NCBI RefSeq assembly: GCF_029433105.1 | Contig: NZ_JARNTW010000015.1 | Location: 1 to 64,000, forward strand | Length of the DNA stretch: 64,000 bases | Direction of reading: 5' to 3' | From: Runella sp. MFBS21 | GTDB lineage: Bacteria; Bacteroidota; Bacteroidia; Cytophagales; Spirosomataceae | Shown: positions 16,068 to 25,522 of the stretch, in pieces | Layout: every line of letters starts with the position of its first letter | Numbering within the stretch: position 1 is the stretch's first letter | Translations under genes and position numbers: made by a program | Notes under the pieces: model-generated | What the model saw: only the letters and a program-made list of their open reading frames with translations | Told to the model about the DNA's origin: nothing | Database searches by the model: none

Positions 16068-19000
16068 TTAAAGGGGAATCATTAGTTTAATGACGGTTCC
16101 TTTGCCTTTTTCAGAGTTAATTTCAATCAATCCCAAAAGATGCGCTACTCGCTGTTGCAAATTGCGCAAGCCATTGCCATCAGCAACATTGTTTATATCA
16201 AAACCCACGCCATCGTCGATTACTTTTACCCACATAGAAGCGTTGTATTTTTTTATAGTTATCTGTATTTCTTTGGCTTGTGAATGTTTAGCAATATTGT
16301 GAACGATTTCTTTAAAAATCAAAAACAGATGACGTTGCTGTTCAATGCTCAATGTTTGTGCTTCTTCCATTTCGTTCTTAAAATGCAGCTTCATTCCTCG
16401 ATTCGACAGCATAGCTTCCGCAAAAGCTCGTACTTTCTCGGCAAAATCTTGTGCATTATCATTGGAGGGATTAATCGTCCAGACCATTCCACGCATGGTT
16501 TGAATCATTTCTTTGGAGTCTTCGATGATCTTTTCAAGAATGGGCAAGGCATCTTCTGGTTTTTTATGGAATTTCATTTTTGCCATTTCGCCCAAAAAAC
16601 TAATATTCCCCAGCGTACTTCCCACATCATCGTGAAGGTCTGAAGCGATTTCATTACGGAGAGTTTGAATTTTGAGTTTGTTTTTAAATTCGTTTTTTAA
16701 ATAGAAATAGTAAGCCATTCCCAATACACCAAAGGCTAAAAGCCATACAAGCGGCCAAAACCACCAATATCCCCAAAAAGGGGGAATAATATTGATTTTG
16801 AGAGAAAGAGGCTCAGGGTTCCATACCCCGTCGCCGTTACTGCCCCTTACCATAAACTTATACTCGCCCGAGGGCAGTTTTGTATAGTTGATAGTCCGTT
16901 TTTCTTGGGTAGCTATCCAATTTTCATCAATACCCTCCATTTTATATAAGTACTGGTTTTTGGGAGTATTTGAAAAGTTGAGCGCAGCAAACTCAAACTC
17001 CAAAAAATTTTGGTCATATTTTAATTCCAAATGTTTTTGGGAGGGATAATACAGACTATCCATTACCTTAATCCGAGTCATTTTTAAGGGTGGGACAAAG
17101 GTATTTTTACGCAAACTGTCAGGATTGAAATAATTGACGCCTTTGACTCCCCCAAAGTAGAGATTCCCGTAAGTATCTTGAAAACTACAATTGGTATTAA
17201 ATTCATTACTTTGCAATCCATCACGGCTATCATAGTTACGGATTACTCCTTTTGTCAATGAAAAATGGACTAACCCTTTGTTACAACTTAACCACAAATC
17301 CCCTCTTCTATCTTTCAATATACCATAAATAACGTCGTTTGGTAGTCGAAAAGGTGGCTCACCAATCACCGATGAATAGTGGTTACTCATTTTAAAACTC
17401 CTCAAATCCATTTCATAAAGACCACAGTCAGTCCCGATAAAAAGACGTTGGGAATCTTGATAAAAACTACGAACATTGTTACAAGTCAATCCCTGTCTCT
17501 TATCAAATTGAAGCGCTATTTTTTTGGTGGGGTCATAGCAAAGCATCCCATGGCCTAGGGTTCCTATCCAAATTCTTTGCTTTGAATCTACAAAAAAGGT
17601 TCGGATTGTGTGTGATTTATAGGCCTCTAAACTCTCAAACTGACCCTTTTTTTTCCATTGCCCAGTTTTGGTATTAAAACATTCCAATCCTCGTTCACCA
17701 CCCGTCCATATCTCACCAAACGAAGTAGCCAAAACAGCATACAAATAATAGGGTTTGTTAGGTAAAAAAGACTTAAAGTGGCGAGTTTTTTTATCAAAAC
17801 GATTTAATCCAGTAGAAGTAGCTAGCCACAAATAATTGTACCCTTGGGCTGAGATGCTGTATATCTCATTGTGTTGCAAACTATTGGGATCACGGGGGTC
17901 ATTTACAAAATTTTGAAACTGCCCTGAGGAGTTAAGGTGTGACAACCCTCCTTTGTTGGTTCCAAAGTATAGCCCTGAATCATCCCCCCAAATTGTAAAA
18001 ACCATGTCATCGAGCATGGTGTTAAAGAGGTTTGTCTGCTTTTTAATGGTCCGAAAAGGAAAACGCAAAGGATCATATTTGCTGAACCCACTACTTCCAA
18101 GTCCTAACCACACGATGCCTTGTCGGTCTTGAAATAGGCTTAATACAAAATCTTCTCCTAAACTCGCTTCGTTGGCCAATTCTTTACGAATATGTACAAA
18201 CTTCTTCAGGTCATGTCTATACAAAGAAACACCACCTTGCTTCGTACCCAGCCAGAGATTACCCGCTCGGTCTTTCATCATACACCTTATTTCATTGTCG
18301 CTTATATAAAGAGGTTCTGTTCCTTTGGTAAAACACTTCCAATTCTTGGAATTTTTGGGAGTATCTATTTGATAAACCCCTTGGTTATAAATCGACATCC
18401 ACAGCTTATTATCGGCATCAAAACAAATGGCCTGAATGACGGATTTTGAATTTATCCTCAATTTTGTTTTGATATTCGTAGGCACAAAAACATCATTATG
18501 GTAGTCAAAATAAAATACATCATCATAGGTAGAAAGCCATAGATTACCTGAGGAGTCTAGGCAAAAGTCATATAAATTAGTTTGAAGAGGTAAGTAATGA
18601 GCTAGTTTTTTTGTGATGTAAGAGTATCTAAACACCCCTTGTTCATCAGTCATTATCCACACATTCCCATGATAATCTTCGATAAATTTTTCAATTGAAA
18701 CAGAATCCAACGAATGGGTCATATTTAATTCCTGCCTAAAACTTTTAAAACCCTCTATACGCTTATCATAAAAATTTATGCCTTTACGAGTACCTACCCA
18801 AAAACGCCCCTTAGAGTCCGCCAATAACGCTTGCACAAAACTACTATTGATGCCATTTTGGGTAGTAGTTCTAAATGTTTTTAATGAATAGCCATCATAC
18901 CTACTAAGTCCATCTTGAGTCGCAAACCATATAAAATCATCGAACTGAGATACAGCATAGCCACTACCTTGTTCAAGACCCTCTTTTTGAGTAATATGCT

Positions 19001-19127
19001 CAAACCTATATGCAATTAAGCTTTGGGCTTTTAGAATACAGAAATTTGAAGAAGCAAAAATTAATAAAATATAATTCCAGTATTTCGTCCAGAAGCATTT
19101 ATTGTGTGAATGGATGATAAATAACAT
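16068..19127 (-). CDS. propeller-type sensor histidine kinase (HisKA_3 family)
   Basis: 1019 residues. A hydrophobic N-terminal segment is followed by a long sensor (about 40-690) built from two-component-regulator propeller repeats (for example IWFATQDGLSRYDGY, RFWVGTRKGINFY, LWLGTKQGGVSLY, RIWIGTLGHGMLCY). Next come a Y_Y_Y-type beta domain (about 700-780), one transmembrane helix (about 785-805) and a cytoplasmic HisKA_3 segment with phospho-acceptor His in SDLHDDVGSTLG. A HATPase domain follows (VHNIAKHS, DDGVGFD, GNGLRNLQQR). It senses an extracytoplasmic signal and should phosphorylate the NarL regulator at 15359. No DNA-binding output is fused, unlike many such Bacteroidota proteins. 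Confidence 0.93.
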   Translation of the reverse strand: MLFIIHSHNKCFWTKYWNYILLIFASSNFCILKAQSLIAYRFEHITQKEGLEQGSGYAVSQFDDFIWFATQDGLSRYDGYSLKTFRTTTQNGINSSFVQALLADSKGRFWVGTRKGINFYDKRIEGFKSFRQELNMTHSLDSVSIEKFIEDYHGNVWIMTDEQGVFRYSYITKKLAHYLPLQTNLYDFCLDSSGNLWLSTYDDVFYFDYHNDVFVPTNIKTKLRINSKSVIQAICFDADNKLWMSIYNQGVYQIDTPKNSKNWKCFTKGTEPLYISDNEIRCMMKDRAGNLWLGTKQGGVSLYRHDLKKFVHIRKELANEASLGEDFVLSLFQDRQGIVWLGLGSSGFSKYDPLRFPFRTIKKQTNLFNTMLDDMVFTIWGDDSGLYFGTNKGGLSHLNSSGQFQNFVNDPRDPNSLQHNEIYSISAQGYNYLWLATSTGLNRFDKKTRHFKSFLPNKPYYLYAVLATSFGEIWTGGERGLECFNTKTGQWKKKGQFESLEAYKSHTIRTFFVDSKQRIWIGTLGHGMLCYDPTKKIALQFDKRQGLTCNNVRSFYQDSQRLFIGTDCGLYEMDLRSFKMSNHYSSVIGEPPFRLPNDVIYGILKDRRGDLWLSCNKGLVHFSLTKGVIRNYDSRDGLQSNEFNTNCSFQDTYGNLYFGGVKGVNYFNPDSLRKNTFVPPLKMTRIKVMDSLYYPSQKHLELKYDQNFLEFEFAALNFSNTPKNQYLYKMEGIDENWIATQEKRTINYTKLPSGEYKFMVRGSNGDGVWNPEPLSLKINIIPPFWGYWWFWPLVWLLAFGVLGMAYYFYLKNEFKNKLKIQTLRNEIASDLHDDVGSTLGNISFLGEMAKMKFHKKPEDALPILEKIIEDSKEMIQTMRGMVWTINPSNDNAQDFAEKVRAFAEAMLSNRGMKLHFKNEMEEAQTLSIEQQRHLFLIFKEIVHNIAKHSQAKEIQITIKKYNASMWVKVIDDGVGFDINNVADGNGLRNLQQRVAHLLGLIEINSEKGKGTVIKLMIPL

Positions 19128-19317
19128 CTCTAAATTTACATATTTTTAATATTAAATCAGCCAAGCGAAGTCTCAAAATTTATCAAACGGTAGGAGTTCT
19201 TGTAGAAAGAAGCAATAACCGCAGCGCTAGTAAATAAAAAATTGAAATATTTTTCTCCTACTTTGTAACCTTCTCCCTATCACCCAGTAATCTCTCCATG
19301 AAAACCCAAACAGTTCC

Positions 19318-19836
19318 ATGACCGACGAACAGGCCATGTATGCCGTAAGTCAGGGAGATTTAGATAAGGCGGCAATCTTGTATGAACGCTACAAGAAGTC
19401 GCTCCTCAATTTCTTCCTTTATAGACAACACGACCGTGAAAATGCCCGTGATTTGACTCAGCAGGTATTTCTCAGGATGTTGCGCTATCGGCATACCTAT
19501 CGAGAAGGTGCTTCGTTTCGAACGTGGGTATTGGAGATTGCTCGAAATGTGTTTTTTGATCATTTAAAACAAAATCCTACATTTTCGGATTTGACAGAAA
19601 TACCCGATGTAGGAGATACCTACGACGAAGCCGACGAACAACACCAATATTTGCACCAGGCACTGACACAGCTGCCCGACCAATATCGTGAAGTATTGGT
19701 ATTGAGCAGATTTCAGAATATGAGTTATGAAGAAATAGGACAGACCTTAGGGCTCTCGGTAGCCAACGTAAAAGTAAGGGTATTTAGAGCCATGCAAAAA
19801 TTGAGAGATTTGTACTTTGATGTAAGTAGTAAATAA
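19318..19836 (+). CDS. ECF-type RNA polymerase sigma factor
   Basis: 172 residues with sigma region 2 (about 25-95, DLTQQVFLRMLRY, FRTWVLEIARNVFFDHLK) and region 4 (about 115-165, LPDQYREVLVLSRF, SYEEIGQTLGLSVANVKVRVFRA). It directs RNA polymerase to alternative promoters. The next gene, 14 bp downstream, looks like its membrane-bound anti-sigma factor, followed by a DUF4097-like gene: an anti-sigma-controlled envelope response unit. Confidence 0.93.
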   Translation: MTDEQAMYAVSQGDLDKAAILYERYKKSLLNFFLYRQHDRENARDLTQQVFLRMLRYRHTYREGASFRTWVLEIARNVFFDHLKQNPTFSDLTEIPDVGDTYDEADEQHQYLHQALTQLPDQYREVLVLSRFQNMSYEEIGQTLGLSVANVKVRVFRAMQKLRDLYFDVSSK

Positions 19837-19850
19837 AATTCAGAAAGACG

Positions 19851-20768
19851 ATGCTAAACGAACAAATCATCACCGACTATCTGCTAGGACACCTCTCGGA
19901 GGCAGAGCGTGTCGTTTTTGAGCAGCGCCTCTCTACCGATCCCCTCTTGCGGAAAGAAGTAGAAGAGTTGAAGCAGGTTTGGCAAATGCTCCAAAACACT
20001 GAGGCTGATACGGACTCTCAAATGGACGAGGCTTTTTATAAAGCTTTACAAGGAGAGAAAATCCTTGCTACTACCATCGTTAAACTTTCTCCTAGCCCTT
20101 GGCGGCAATATTTTAAATATGCCGCTGCCGTGGCAGGTATCGCAATTACGTTTTGGATAGGCCGTCAGACAGCTCCTATTCAAATTGAGTACCGTACTAT
20201 TGCGGCTGCTTCTACCCCAGCCACCCCGCCTCCTACCCATACAGCCTCTTTGCAAAAAGCAGAATCAAGTGACGACGATTTTATTGAGACCAAAAACCCG
20301 CATAAAAAAGGCAAACAAGAGTCAATTGACCAGCAAATCGCATCATTGCGAAAAGAAATGAAAATGACCCAAGAGCTTGTGATTCTGAGTTTGTTGAAAG
20401 AACGCTCAGCTTCAGAAAGAATCAAAGGACTTAACTATGCAGCGGCACTCAATAATCCTAAGCCTGCGGTGATTCAGGCACTTATCAAAACCCTCCGCGA
20501 AGACGAAAGTCTCAATGTCCGCCTATCGACTATCGAAACACTCGAACGATTTAGGCAAACCGACGAAGTTAAAAAAGTACTTGTTAATCAGCTAGTTATA
20601 ACTAATGAACCTATCGAACAAAGTACGCTCATCGAAACCCTCGTAAGGATGCGCGTTAAAGAAAGTCTGCCAGTATTTGAACAAATTCAAAAAGACGAAA
20701 AAGTGGACGAATCTGTAAGAATTTTGGCTAAAAATAGTATCGGAGAACTTTCCATGATTACCGAATAA
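19851..20768 (+). CDS. membrane anti-sigma factor-like protein with HEAT repeats
   Basis: 305 residues. The N-terminus (about 1-60, LNEQIITDYLLGHLSEAER, FEQRLSTDPLLRKEV) has the helical anti-sigma pattern without the HxxxCxxC zinc motif. One membrane helix lies at about residues 84-105. The extracytoplasmic part starts with a low-complexity Pro/Ala/Thr linker and ends in a HEAT-like repeat region (about 175-300; AALNNPKPAVIQALIKTLRED, LNVRLSTIETLERF). It should hold the sigma factor at the membrane and release it on a signal sensed outside. The HEAT part is a likely interaction surface. Confidence 0.82.
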   Translation: MLNEQIITDYLLGHLSEAERVVFEQRLSTDPLLRKEVEELKQVWQMLQNTEADTDSQMDEAFYKALQGEKILATTIVKLSPSPWRQYFKYAAAVAGIAITFWIGRQTAPIQIEYRTIAAASTPATPPPTHTASLQKAESSDDDFIETKNPHKKGKQESIDQQIASLRKEMKMTQELVILSLLKERSASERIKGLNYAAALNNPKPAVIQALIKTLREDESLNVRLSTIETLERFRQTDEVKKVLVNQLVITNEPIEQSTLIETLVRMRVKESLPVFEQIQKDEKVDESVRILAKNSIGELSMITE

Positions 20769-20810
20769 CGTATTAAACTAACCTCACAAATACAAAACAA
20801 TCTAAGAGCC

Positions 20811-21827
20811 ATGCGCAAATACATGCTTTTTCTAGGTGCGCTTGCCATTGCAAGCAGTACTTACGCCCAAACATACAAAACGAAGTTTACCGGAGCCAAC
20901 AAACAAGTAGTGATGGATATTGATGCTAAGCAGCTTGATATCGAAGGTTACAGTGGTGATGAAGTAATCATCGAAGCCTCTGACCTACCCAAAGTTCCGC
21001 AAGAAGCCGACGGTTTGCGACCCTTATCGGCGGGAGGAGTTGACAATACCAACATTGGATTGTCGAGCAACCTTAATGGAGATGTGCTAAAAATCAACGT
21101 AGTCTTGAAAGGTAAAGCGACTTATAAAGTTAAAATGCCACAGGACTTAAACCTCATCATCAAAAAACGCAACTCTTGCTCATGTAATGAAAACGGAATG
21201 TCTATTTCGGGCGTAAAAGGAAGCATCGAAGTCAATACCAACTACGAAGATATTACCCTCAACAATGTATCAGGGCCTATTGTAGCTAACTCTAATCAAG
21301 GAAAAATAAAAATCGTTTTTGACGATAAAATGCCCGAAAAACCTTCATCAATCGTGAGCTATAGTGATAATGTGGACATCAGTGTTCCCGAAAAAGCCAA
21401 GGTACTTTTTAGCATTAGCGCTTCAGACGGCAATATGTTTACTGATTTAGACCTCAAACCTTATACCCCTGACCCTAAAGCATTAGAAGAAGAGAAAAAA
21501 GCCTACGAAGAAGCGCGAACTATCGGCCGCAAAGCGATGGAGTCAGATGCCGCCAGAGCCGCTTCAGAAAGAGTAGCTGTTAGGAGCCAAAGTTCGGGCA
21601 CTGCTAGTACCTACTCACCGGGCAATAGAGCCTATATCAATCAGTCGGGAGAGGGAAACAATGTGGTCATAGGTAGCACCAATGGCGTGGTATATTCTTT
21701 TTCTGATGGCCAATATAGATACTGGGATAGCGACCGCAATGCTCCTAAATACGTATTGAATGAGCCTCAAACCAAAATTTCGATTCGCTCAAGTCGCGGC
21801 AATGTGTATTTGAGGAAGAAGAAATAA
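20811..21827 (+). CDS. exported DUF4097-like (adhesin-type beta-repeat) protein
   Basis: 338 residues with a signal peptide (cleavage near ASSTYAQ). The body (about 25-205) has the short beta-strand repeats of DUF4097-type proteins (LDIEGYSGDEVIIEA, MSISGVKGSIEVNTNYEDITLNNVSG). A charged helical stretch (about 210-255, rich in Ala, Glu and Arg) and a C-terminal Gly/Ser-rich beta part follow. Function unknown; it often travels with ECF sigma and anti-sigma genes, as here (42 bp after the anti-sigma gene). Confidence 0.8.
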   Translation: MRKYMLFLGALAIASSTYAQTYKTKFTGANKQVVMDIDAKQLDIEGYSGDEVIIEASDLPKVPQEADGLRPLSAGGVDNTNIGLSSNLNGDVLKINVVLKGKATYKVKMPQDLNLIIKKRNSCSCNENGMSISGVKGSIEVNTNYEDITLNNVSGPIVANSNQGKIKIVFDDKMPEKPSSIVSYSDNVDISVPEKAKVLFSISASDGNMFTDLDLKPYTPDPKALEEEKKAYEEARTIGRKAMESDAARAASERVAVRSQSSGTASTYSPGNRAYINQSGEGNNVVIGSTNGVVYSFSDGQYRYWDSDRNAPKYVLNEPQTKISIRSSRGNVYLRKKK

Positions 21828-21854
21828 TAGACGCTTTTAAAGCAGTTTTTGTTG

Positions 21855-21889
21855 ACGGTAGCAGATTTCATTTATAAATCTACTACCGT
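21855..21889. terminator. hairpin between convergent genes
   Basis: A 14-bp stem with one mismatch (ACGGTAGCAGATTT with AAATCTACTACCGT) and a loop of about 7 nt, followed on the plus strand by a T-rich tract. It ends the sigma operon and probably also moaC from the other side. Confidence 0.65.
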
Positions 21890-21897
21890 TACTATTT

Positions 21898-22371
21898 TTA
21901 TGGCGATACGAAATCTCTCTTTCCCCCACTCTTGGCAATGAGGCGGGTTTCTTTGATGACAATCTGCTGACTCATGGCTTTGCACATATCATAAATAGTG
22001 AGAGCCGCTACACTTGCTCCTGTCAATGCTTCCATTTCTATGCCTGTTTTTCCTGTCACACTGGCCGTACATTCAATCACCACCTCCCTTGCTTCATTGA
22101 CTTTAATTTCTACCTGACAATTTTCTAATCCTAAAGGGTGACACAACGGAATGAGTTCGCCAGTACGCTTGGCGGCCATCACTCCAGCGATGATTGCAGT
22201 CTGAAACACGGGTCCCTTTTTTGTATTGATTTCGTTGTTTTCTAACAGGTTCATGATTTCATCCCCCAAAACTACGATACTACGGGCTTTGGCTACACGT
22301 TTCGTCACGGCTTTGGCCGATATATCCACCATGCTTGGATTACCCTCGACATCTAAATGAGTAAGAGACAT
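21898..22371 (-). CDS. moaC: cyclic pyranopterin monophosphate synthase
   Basis: 157 residues from the ATG at 22371; an upstream GTG at 22401 adds non-family residues. Family motifs are clear: MVDISAKAVTKRVA, GVMAAKRTGELIPLCHPL, VTGKTGIEMEALTGASVAALTIYDMCKA. MoaC converts the MoaA product to cyclic pyranopterin monophosphate, an early step of molybdenum cofactor synthesis in the cytoplasm. No other moa genes are adjacent. Confidence 0.96.
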   Translation of the reverse strand: MSLTHLDVEGNPSMVDISAKAVTKRVAKARSIVVLGDEIMNLLENNEINTKKGPVFQTAIIAGVMAAKRTGELIPLCHPLGLENCQVEIKVNEAREVVIECTASVTGKTGIEMEALTGASVAALTIYDMCKAMSQQIVIKETRLIAKSGGKRDFVSP

Positions 22372-22482
22372 ATTTTCTTTTGTTTTAAATACTAATAACA
22401 CAAAGTAACACGAAAGCTTCGCGTAGTTTCACTTAATTTCTAATTTTTATCATTTTATGGTACTTCCCCATTGGCTACCTTG

Positions 22483-22490
22483 TAACTTTG
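22483..22490 (+). promoter_or_regulatory. possible -7 box for the ebo cluster
   Basis: TAACTTTG matches TAnnTTTG and lies 132 bp before the eboA ATG. No clear TTTG was found at -33 spacing. Between this box and eboA lies a degenerate inverted repeat (AACTTGGCGAG near 22538 with ACCTTGCCAAGTT near 22592) that could fold in the leader RNA; it resembles the AACTTGGAA palindromes found elsewhere in the window. Confidence 0.35.
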
Positions 22491-22622
22491 TAATCAACAA
22501 TTGAAGTAATTTATAGTTAATCAAATGTGGTTTACAAAACTTGGCGAGTTTTAACCATTTATGTAGAGCTTGCCAAGGTGTTTTTTTACAACCTTGCCAA
22601 GTTTAAATACCAAGATATCTGT

Positions 22623-23501
22623 ATGTTAGCACAGCTTAATAGTCTTCTTTGGGAAATTCTGAACGACCACCTCACCGTAGCCGAGGCATCTTGGCTGCAA
22701 GAGCAAGGAAATGCAACTCCCTTAGAATTAATGACTGCCTTTGTGGCAGCACCTCGTTTTTTGGCCAAACGAACCATCAAACCCACCGTAGCCCAAAATA
22801 TCGAATTGAATGAAACCTTAGAAGGGTTTTCGGTAGAAGATTGGGGAATTGTGCGATTGGGTCGCGTATGGTTGTTGAGTTGTTTGGATAGTACCAATAA
22901 GGAAGAATACTGCCGACACATCGAGACGCTTTTTGACACTGCCGAAATGAATGAGTTGGTAGCGTTGTATTCGGCATTGCCCTTATTGGCGTATCCCCAA
23001 CAATGGCTTTTTCGCGCCACCGATGCCGTACGTTCCAACATGGGCGTAGTGTACGAAGCAATTGCACTGCGCAATCCCTATCCCTACCATCATTTTTCTG
23101 AGTTAGCATGGAATCAGTTGGTACTGAAGGGAATTTTTAATGATAAGCCTCTTCACCTCATCTATGGGCTCGAAGAGCGAAGCAATGAAAAGCTAGTACT
23201 CACTCTTTCGGATTTTGCCCACGAACGCTGGGCAGCGGGCCGATGGGTGGCACCTCAAGTATGGCGGTTGGCTACGCGATTTTTGAACGAAACTCTACTT
23301 GCTGACATGAAGCTCTTGTTTGAGTCAAATTCCGAATACGACCAACAAGCAGCTGCCCTTACGTGTTATCACTCTAATCACGAGCCTGCATTGGAATTAT
23401 TGGCTAATTATCCACATTTAGAAAAAGTTGTCAACACCCACCACATTACGTGGGCAAATCTTGAATTTTCTGACCTGAATACCTATGTGTCAAAACCATA
23501 A
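22623..23501 (+). CDS. eboA: EboA domain-containing protein
   Basis: 292 residues from the ATG at 22623. Helical, cytoplasmic, with no catalytic motif that can be named; recognised by its position and by family-like segments (LLWEILNDHLTVAEASWL, GWRLGRVW-type region VRLGRVWLLSCLD, FHELAWNQLVLKG-like FSELAWNQLVLKG). It is the first gene of a six-gene ebo cluster and overlaps eboB by 17 bp. Biochemical role unknown. Confidence 0.82.
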   Translation: MLAQLNSLLWEILNDHLTVAEASWLQEQGNATPLELMTAFVAAPRFLAKRTIKPTVAQNIELNETLEGFSVEDWGIVRLGRVWLLSCLDSTNKEEYCRHIETLFDTAEMNELVALYSALPLLAYPQQWLFRATDAVRSNMGVVYEAIALRNPYPYHHFSELAWNQLVLKGIFNDKPLHLIYGLEERSNEKLVLTLSDFAHERWAAGRWVAPQVWRLATRFLNETLLADMKLLFESNSEYDQQAAALTCYHSNHEPALELLANYPHLEKVVNTHHITWANLEFSDLNTYVSKP

Positions 23502-24507
23502 AGAATTCGAACAAAATCCTTCTCATTTCGAAGAATCGGAGGAGGTGGTTGCCCAAACCGATTTGAGCTGGGAATCGCATCGTAGCCTTATTCAAGGAAT
23601 GCGCTTTTTTGACCCCCACATCCATATGGTATCGCGTACTACCGACGATTATGAAGCCATGCGCGATGCAGGTATTGTTGCCCTGATTGAGCCTGCCTTT
23701 TGGGTAGGACAGCCCCGGACGGGTCTTTCTACTTTTAAAGACTATTTTAGCAGCCTTGTTGGTTGGGAGCGTTTTCGTTCGTCGCAGTTTGGAATTAAAC
23801 ACTACTGCACGATTGGACTTAACTCTCGCGAAGCCAACAACGAGCCTCTTGCCGAACAAGTAATGGAGATTTTACCCTTGTACTTGTACAAAGAAGGCGT
23901 GGTAGGCGTAGGGGAAATTGGTTTTGATGACCAGACCGCCGCCGAAGAAAAATACTATCGGCTGCAGTTGGAATTGGCAAAAAAAGCCAAGTTACCCGTT
24001 CAGATTCACACGCCACACCGCGACAAAAAACGCGGTACCGAACGCAGCATGGCGATTGCGCTCGAACACGGTATTGATCCGTCGTGGGTGATAGTGGATC
24101 ACAACAACGAAGAAACCGTCAAAAGTGTGCTGGACCAAGGTTTTTGGGCGGCATTTACGATTTATCCGTTCACTAAAATGAGCAACGAACGCATGGTGAA
24201 AATAGTAGAGCAGTACGGCCCTGAGCGCATTATGGTCAATTCTGCCGCCGATTGGGGGATTTCTGACCCATTGGCGATTCCCAAAACGGCAGTCTTGATG
24301 AAATTGAATGGTATTTCTGACGAAGCGATTCGATTGGTAACTTACCAAAATGCCATTGACGCCTTTGCCAAAAGTGGACAAATCGATATTAATGACTTTG
24401 AAAACGGTCTTACCATTGACCAAAGTCAGAAGTTTAATGGTAATACGATTTTACGCGGAGGCCAAGAACCGGATGCAAAAAAGAAAAATACACTTTTAAT
24501 CAAGTAG
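23485..24507 (+). CDS. eboB: EboB, TatD-like metal-dependent hydrolase
   Basis: 340 residues with the TatD/amidohydrolase metal ligands in order: DPHIH (HxH, near residue 43), GVGEIGF (Glu), QIHTPH, IVDHNN, and Asp in NSAADWG near residue 252. All expected ligands are present, so it should be active on an unknown metabolite. It starts inside the end of eboA. A conserved member of the ebo cluster. Confidence 0.87.
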   Translation: MCQNHKEFEQNPSHFEESEEVVAQTDLSWESHRSLIQGMRFFDPHIHMVSRTTDDYEAMRDAGIVALIEPAFWVGQPRTGLSTFKDYFSSLVGWERFRSSQFGIKHYCTIGLNSREANNEPLAEQVMEILPLYLYKEGVVGVGEIGFDDQTAAEEKYYRLQLELAKKAKLPVQIHTPHRDKKRGTERSMAIALEHGIDPSWVIVDHNNEETVKSVLDQGFWAAFTIYPFTKMSNERMVKIVEQYGPERIMVNSAADWGISDPLAIPKTAVLMKLNGISDEAIRLVTYQNAIDAFAKSGQIDINDFENGLTIDQSQKFNGNTILRGGQEPDAKKKNTLLIK

Positions 24508-24515
24508 GTACAAAA

Positions 24516-24601
24516 GACTTTCCAAGTTTGAATACGTAGAAAACCAAACTTGGAAAGTTAAGAGTTAAGAGACCTTCCAAGTTTCAAAAACTTGGAAGGT
24601 C
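24516..24601. repeat. two REP-like palindromes between eboB and eboC
   Basis: The first (24516-24559) pairs GACTTTCCAAGTTTG with CAAACTTGGAAAGTT around a longer loop. The second (24571-24601) is a perfect 14-bp stem, GACCTTCCAAGTTT with AAACTTGGAAGGTC, and a 3-nt loop. The same family occurs at 36953-36983 and 40707-40736. It is intragenic to an operon, so it may tune mRNA processing or stability (inference). Confidence 0.85.
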
Positions 24602-24632
24602 TGTCATTTCAAAATTTTGAAGTAGTCCCAAC

Positions 24633-25508
24633 GTGAGCAATCTCAAACCCTATTTTCAACTGGCGCGCCCTGCCAATATCGTCACCGCAATCGCTGATAT
24701 ACTGGCGGGTATGACCATTACTCAATTTATTTTTGAGCCTTCTGCCCACAGTGCCTATTGGCTGATTCTTGCTACCATAGGATTGTACGGGGGCGGTGTA
24801 GTGATGAACGATGTATTTGATGCTGAACTTGATGCCATCGAGCGTCCCGAACGACCCATTCCAAGTGGCAAAGTCTCACCTAATGCAGCTGCTCTTTTAG
24901 GAATTTCCCTTTTGGTGATGGGGATTATAGCCGCTGGCATGTTCAGTCTTTTGAGTGCTCAATTAGCCTTAATCATCGCTGCTTTAGCGGTGATTTATGA
25001 CCGCTATGCCAAACATAGCGCCGTTTTCGGCCCTATTACAATGGGCCTTTGCCGTGGCGGAAATTTACTTCTGGGAATGAGTGTCGTGAGCCAATCATTG
25101 ATAGAATGGGGCTGGGTAGCTTTAGTACCGATTGCCTACATCGGCGCTATCACCCTGATAAGCCAAGACGAAGTACACGGGGGCAAACGTCGTTCGCTAT
25201 ATATTGCAGCTTCGCTATATATGAGTGTCCATGCCATCCAATTCATCGTCGCATTCCAGCAAGGCAATGGTTCTATGGCTTTACTCCTAATTGCCTTACA
25301 CGCTTTGTTGATAGGTCATCCTTTGTGGAAAGCTTTTCAAAACCCCATCGGCCCCAATATCGGCAAGGCCGTCAAAGCAGGCGTTCTTTCACTCATTGTC
25401 ATGAACGCGGCCTGGTGCGTAGCTTTTGGGAACTGGCCTATCGCACTTGTTGTTTTATTATTATTGCCACTTTCCATTTTATTAGCCCGTGTGTTTGCGG
25501 TAACTTAG
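24633..25508 (+). CDS. eboC: EboC, UbiA-family prenyltransferase
   Basis: 291 residues, GTG start, eight to nine hydrophobic helices. The first Asp-rich motif is intact (NDVFDAELDAIERPERP, the NDxxDxxxD signature that binds prenyl diphosphate through Mg). The second is SQDEVHGGKRR, in place of the usual DxxxD. UbiA enzymes prenylate aromatic or other polar acceptors in the inner membrane. In ebo clusters the acceptor is unknown; cluster logic suggests an EboD-derived cyclic compound (inference). Confidence 0.9.
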   Translation: MSNLKPYFQLARPANIVTAIADILAGMTITQFIFEPSAHSAYWLILATIGLYGGGVVMNDVFDAELDAIERPERPIPSGKVSPNAAALLGISLLVMGIIAAGMFSLLSAQLALIIAALAVIYDRYAKHSAVFGPITMGLCRGGNLLLGMSVVSQSLIEWGWVALVPIAYIGAITLISQDEVHGGKRRSLYIAASLYMSVHAIQFIVAFQQGNGSMALLLIALHALLIGHPLWKAFQNPIGPNIGKAVKAGVLSLIVMNAAWCVAFGNWPIALVVLLLLPLSILLARVFAVT

Positions 25509-25522
25509 CGTTTTTTAAAATT

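Noticed and set aside
25049-25522. N-terminal extension of eboD
   Set aside because: The extension overlaps eboC out of frame and has no AroB-like character; the ATG at 25523 gives the normal protein.
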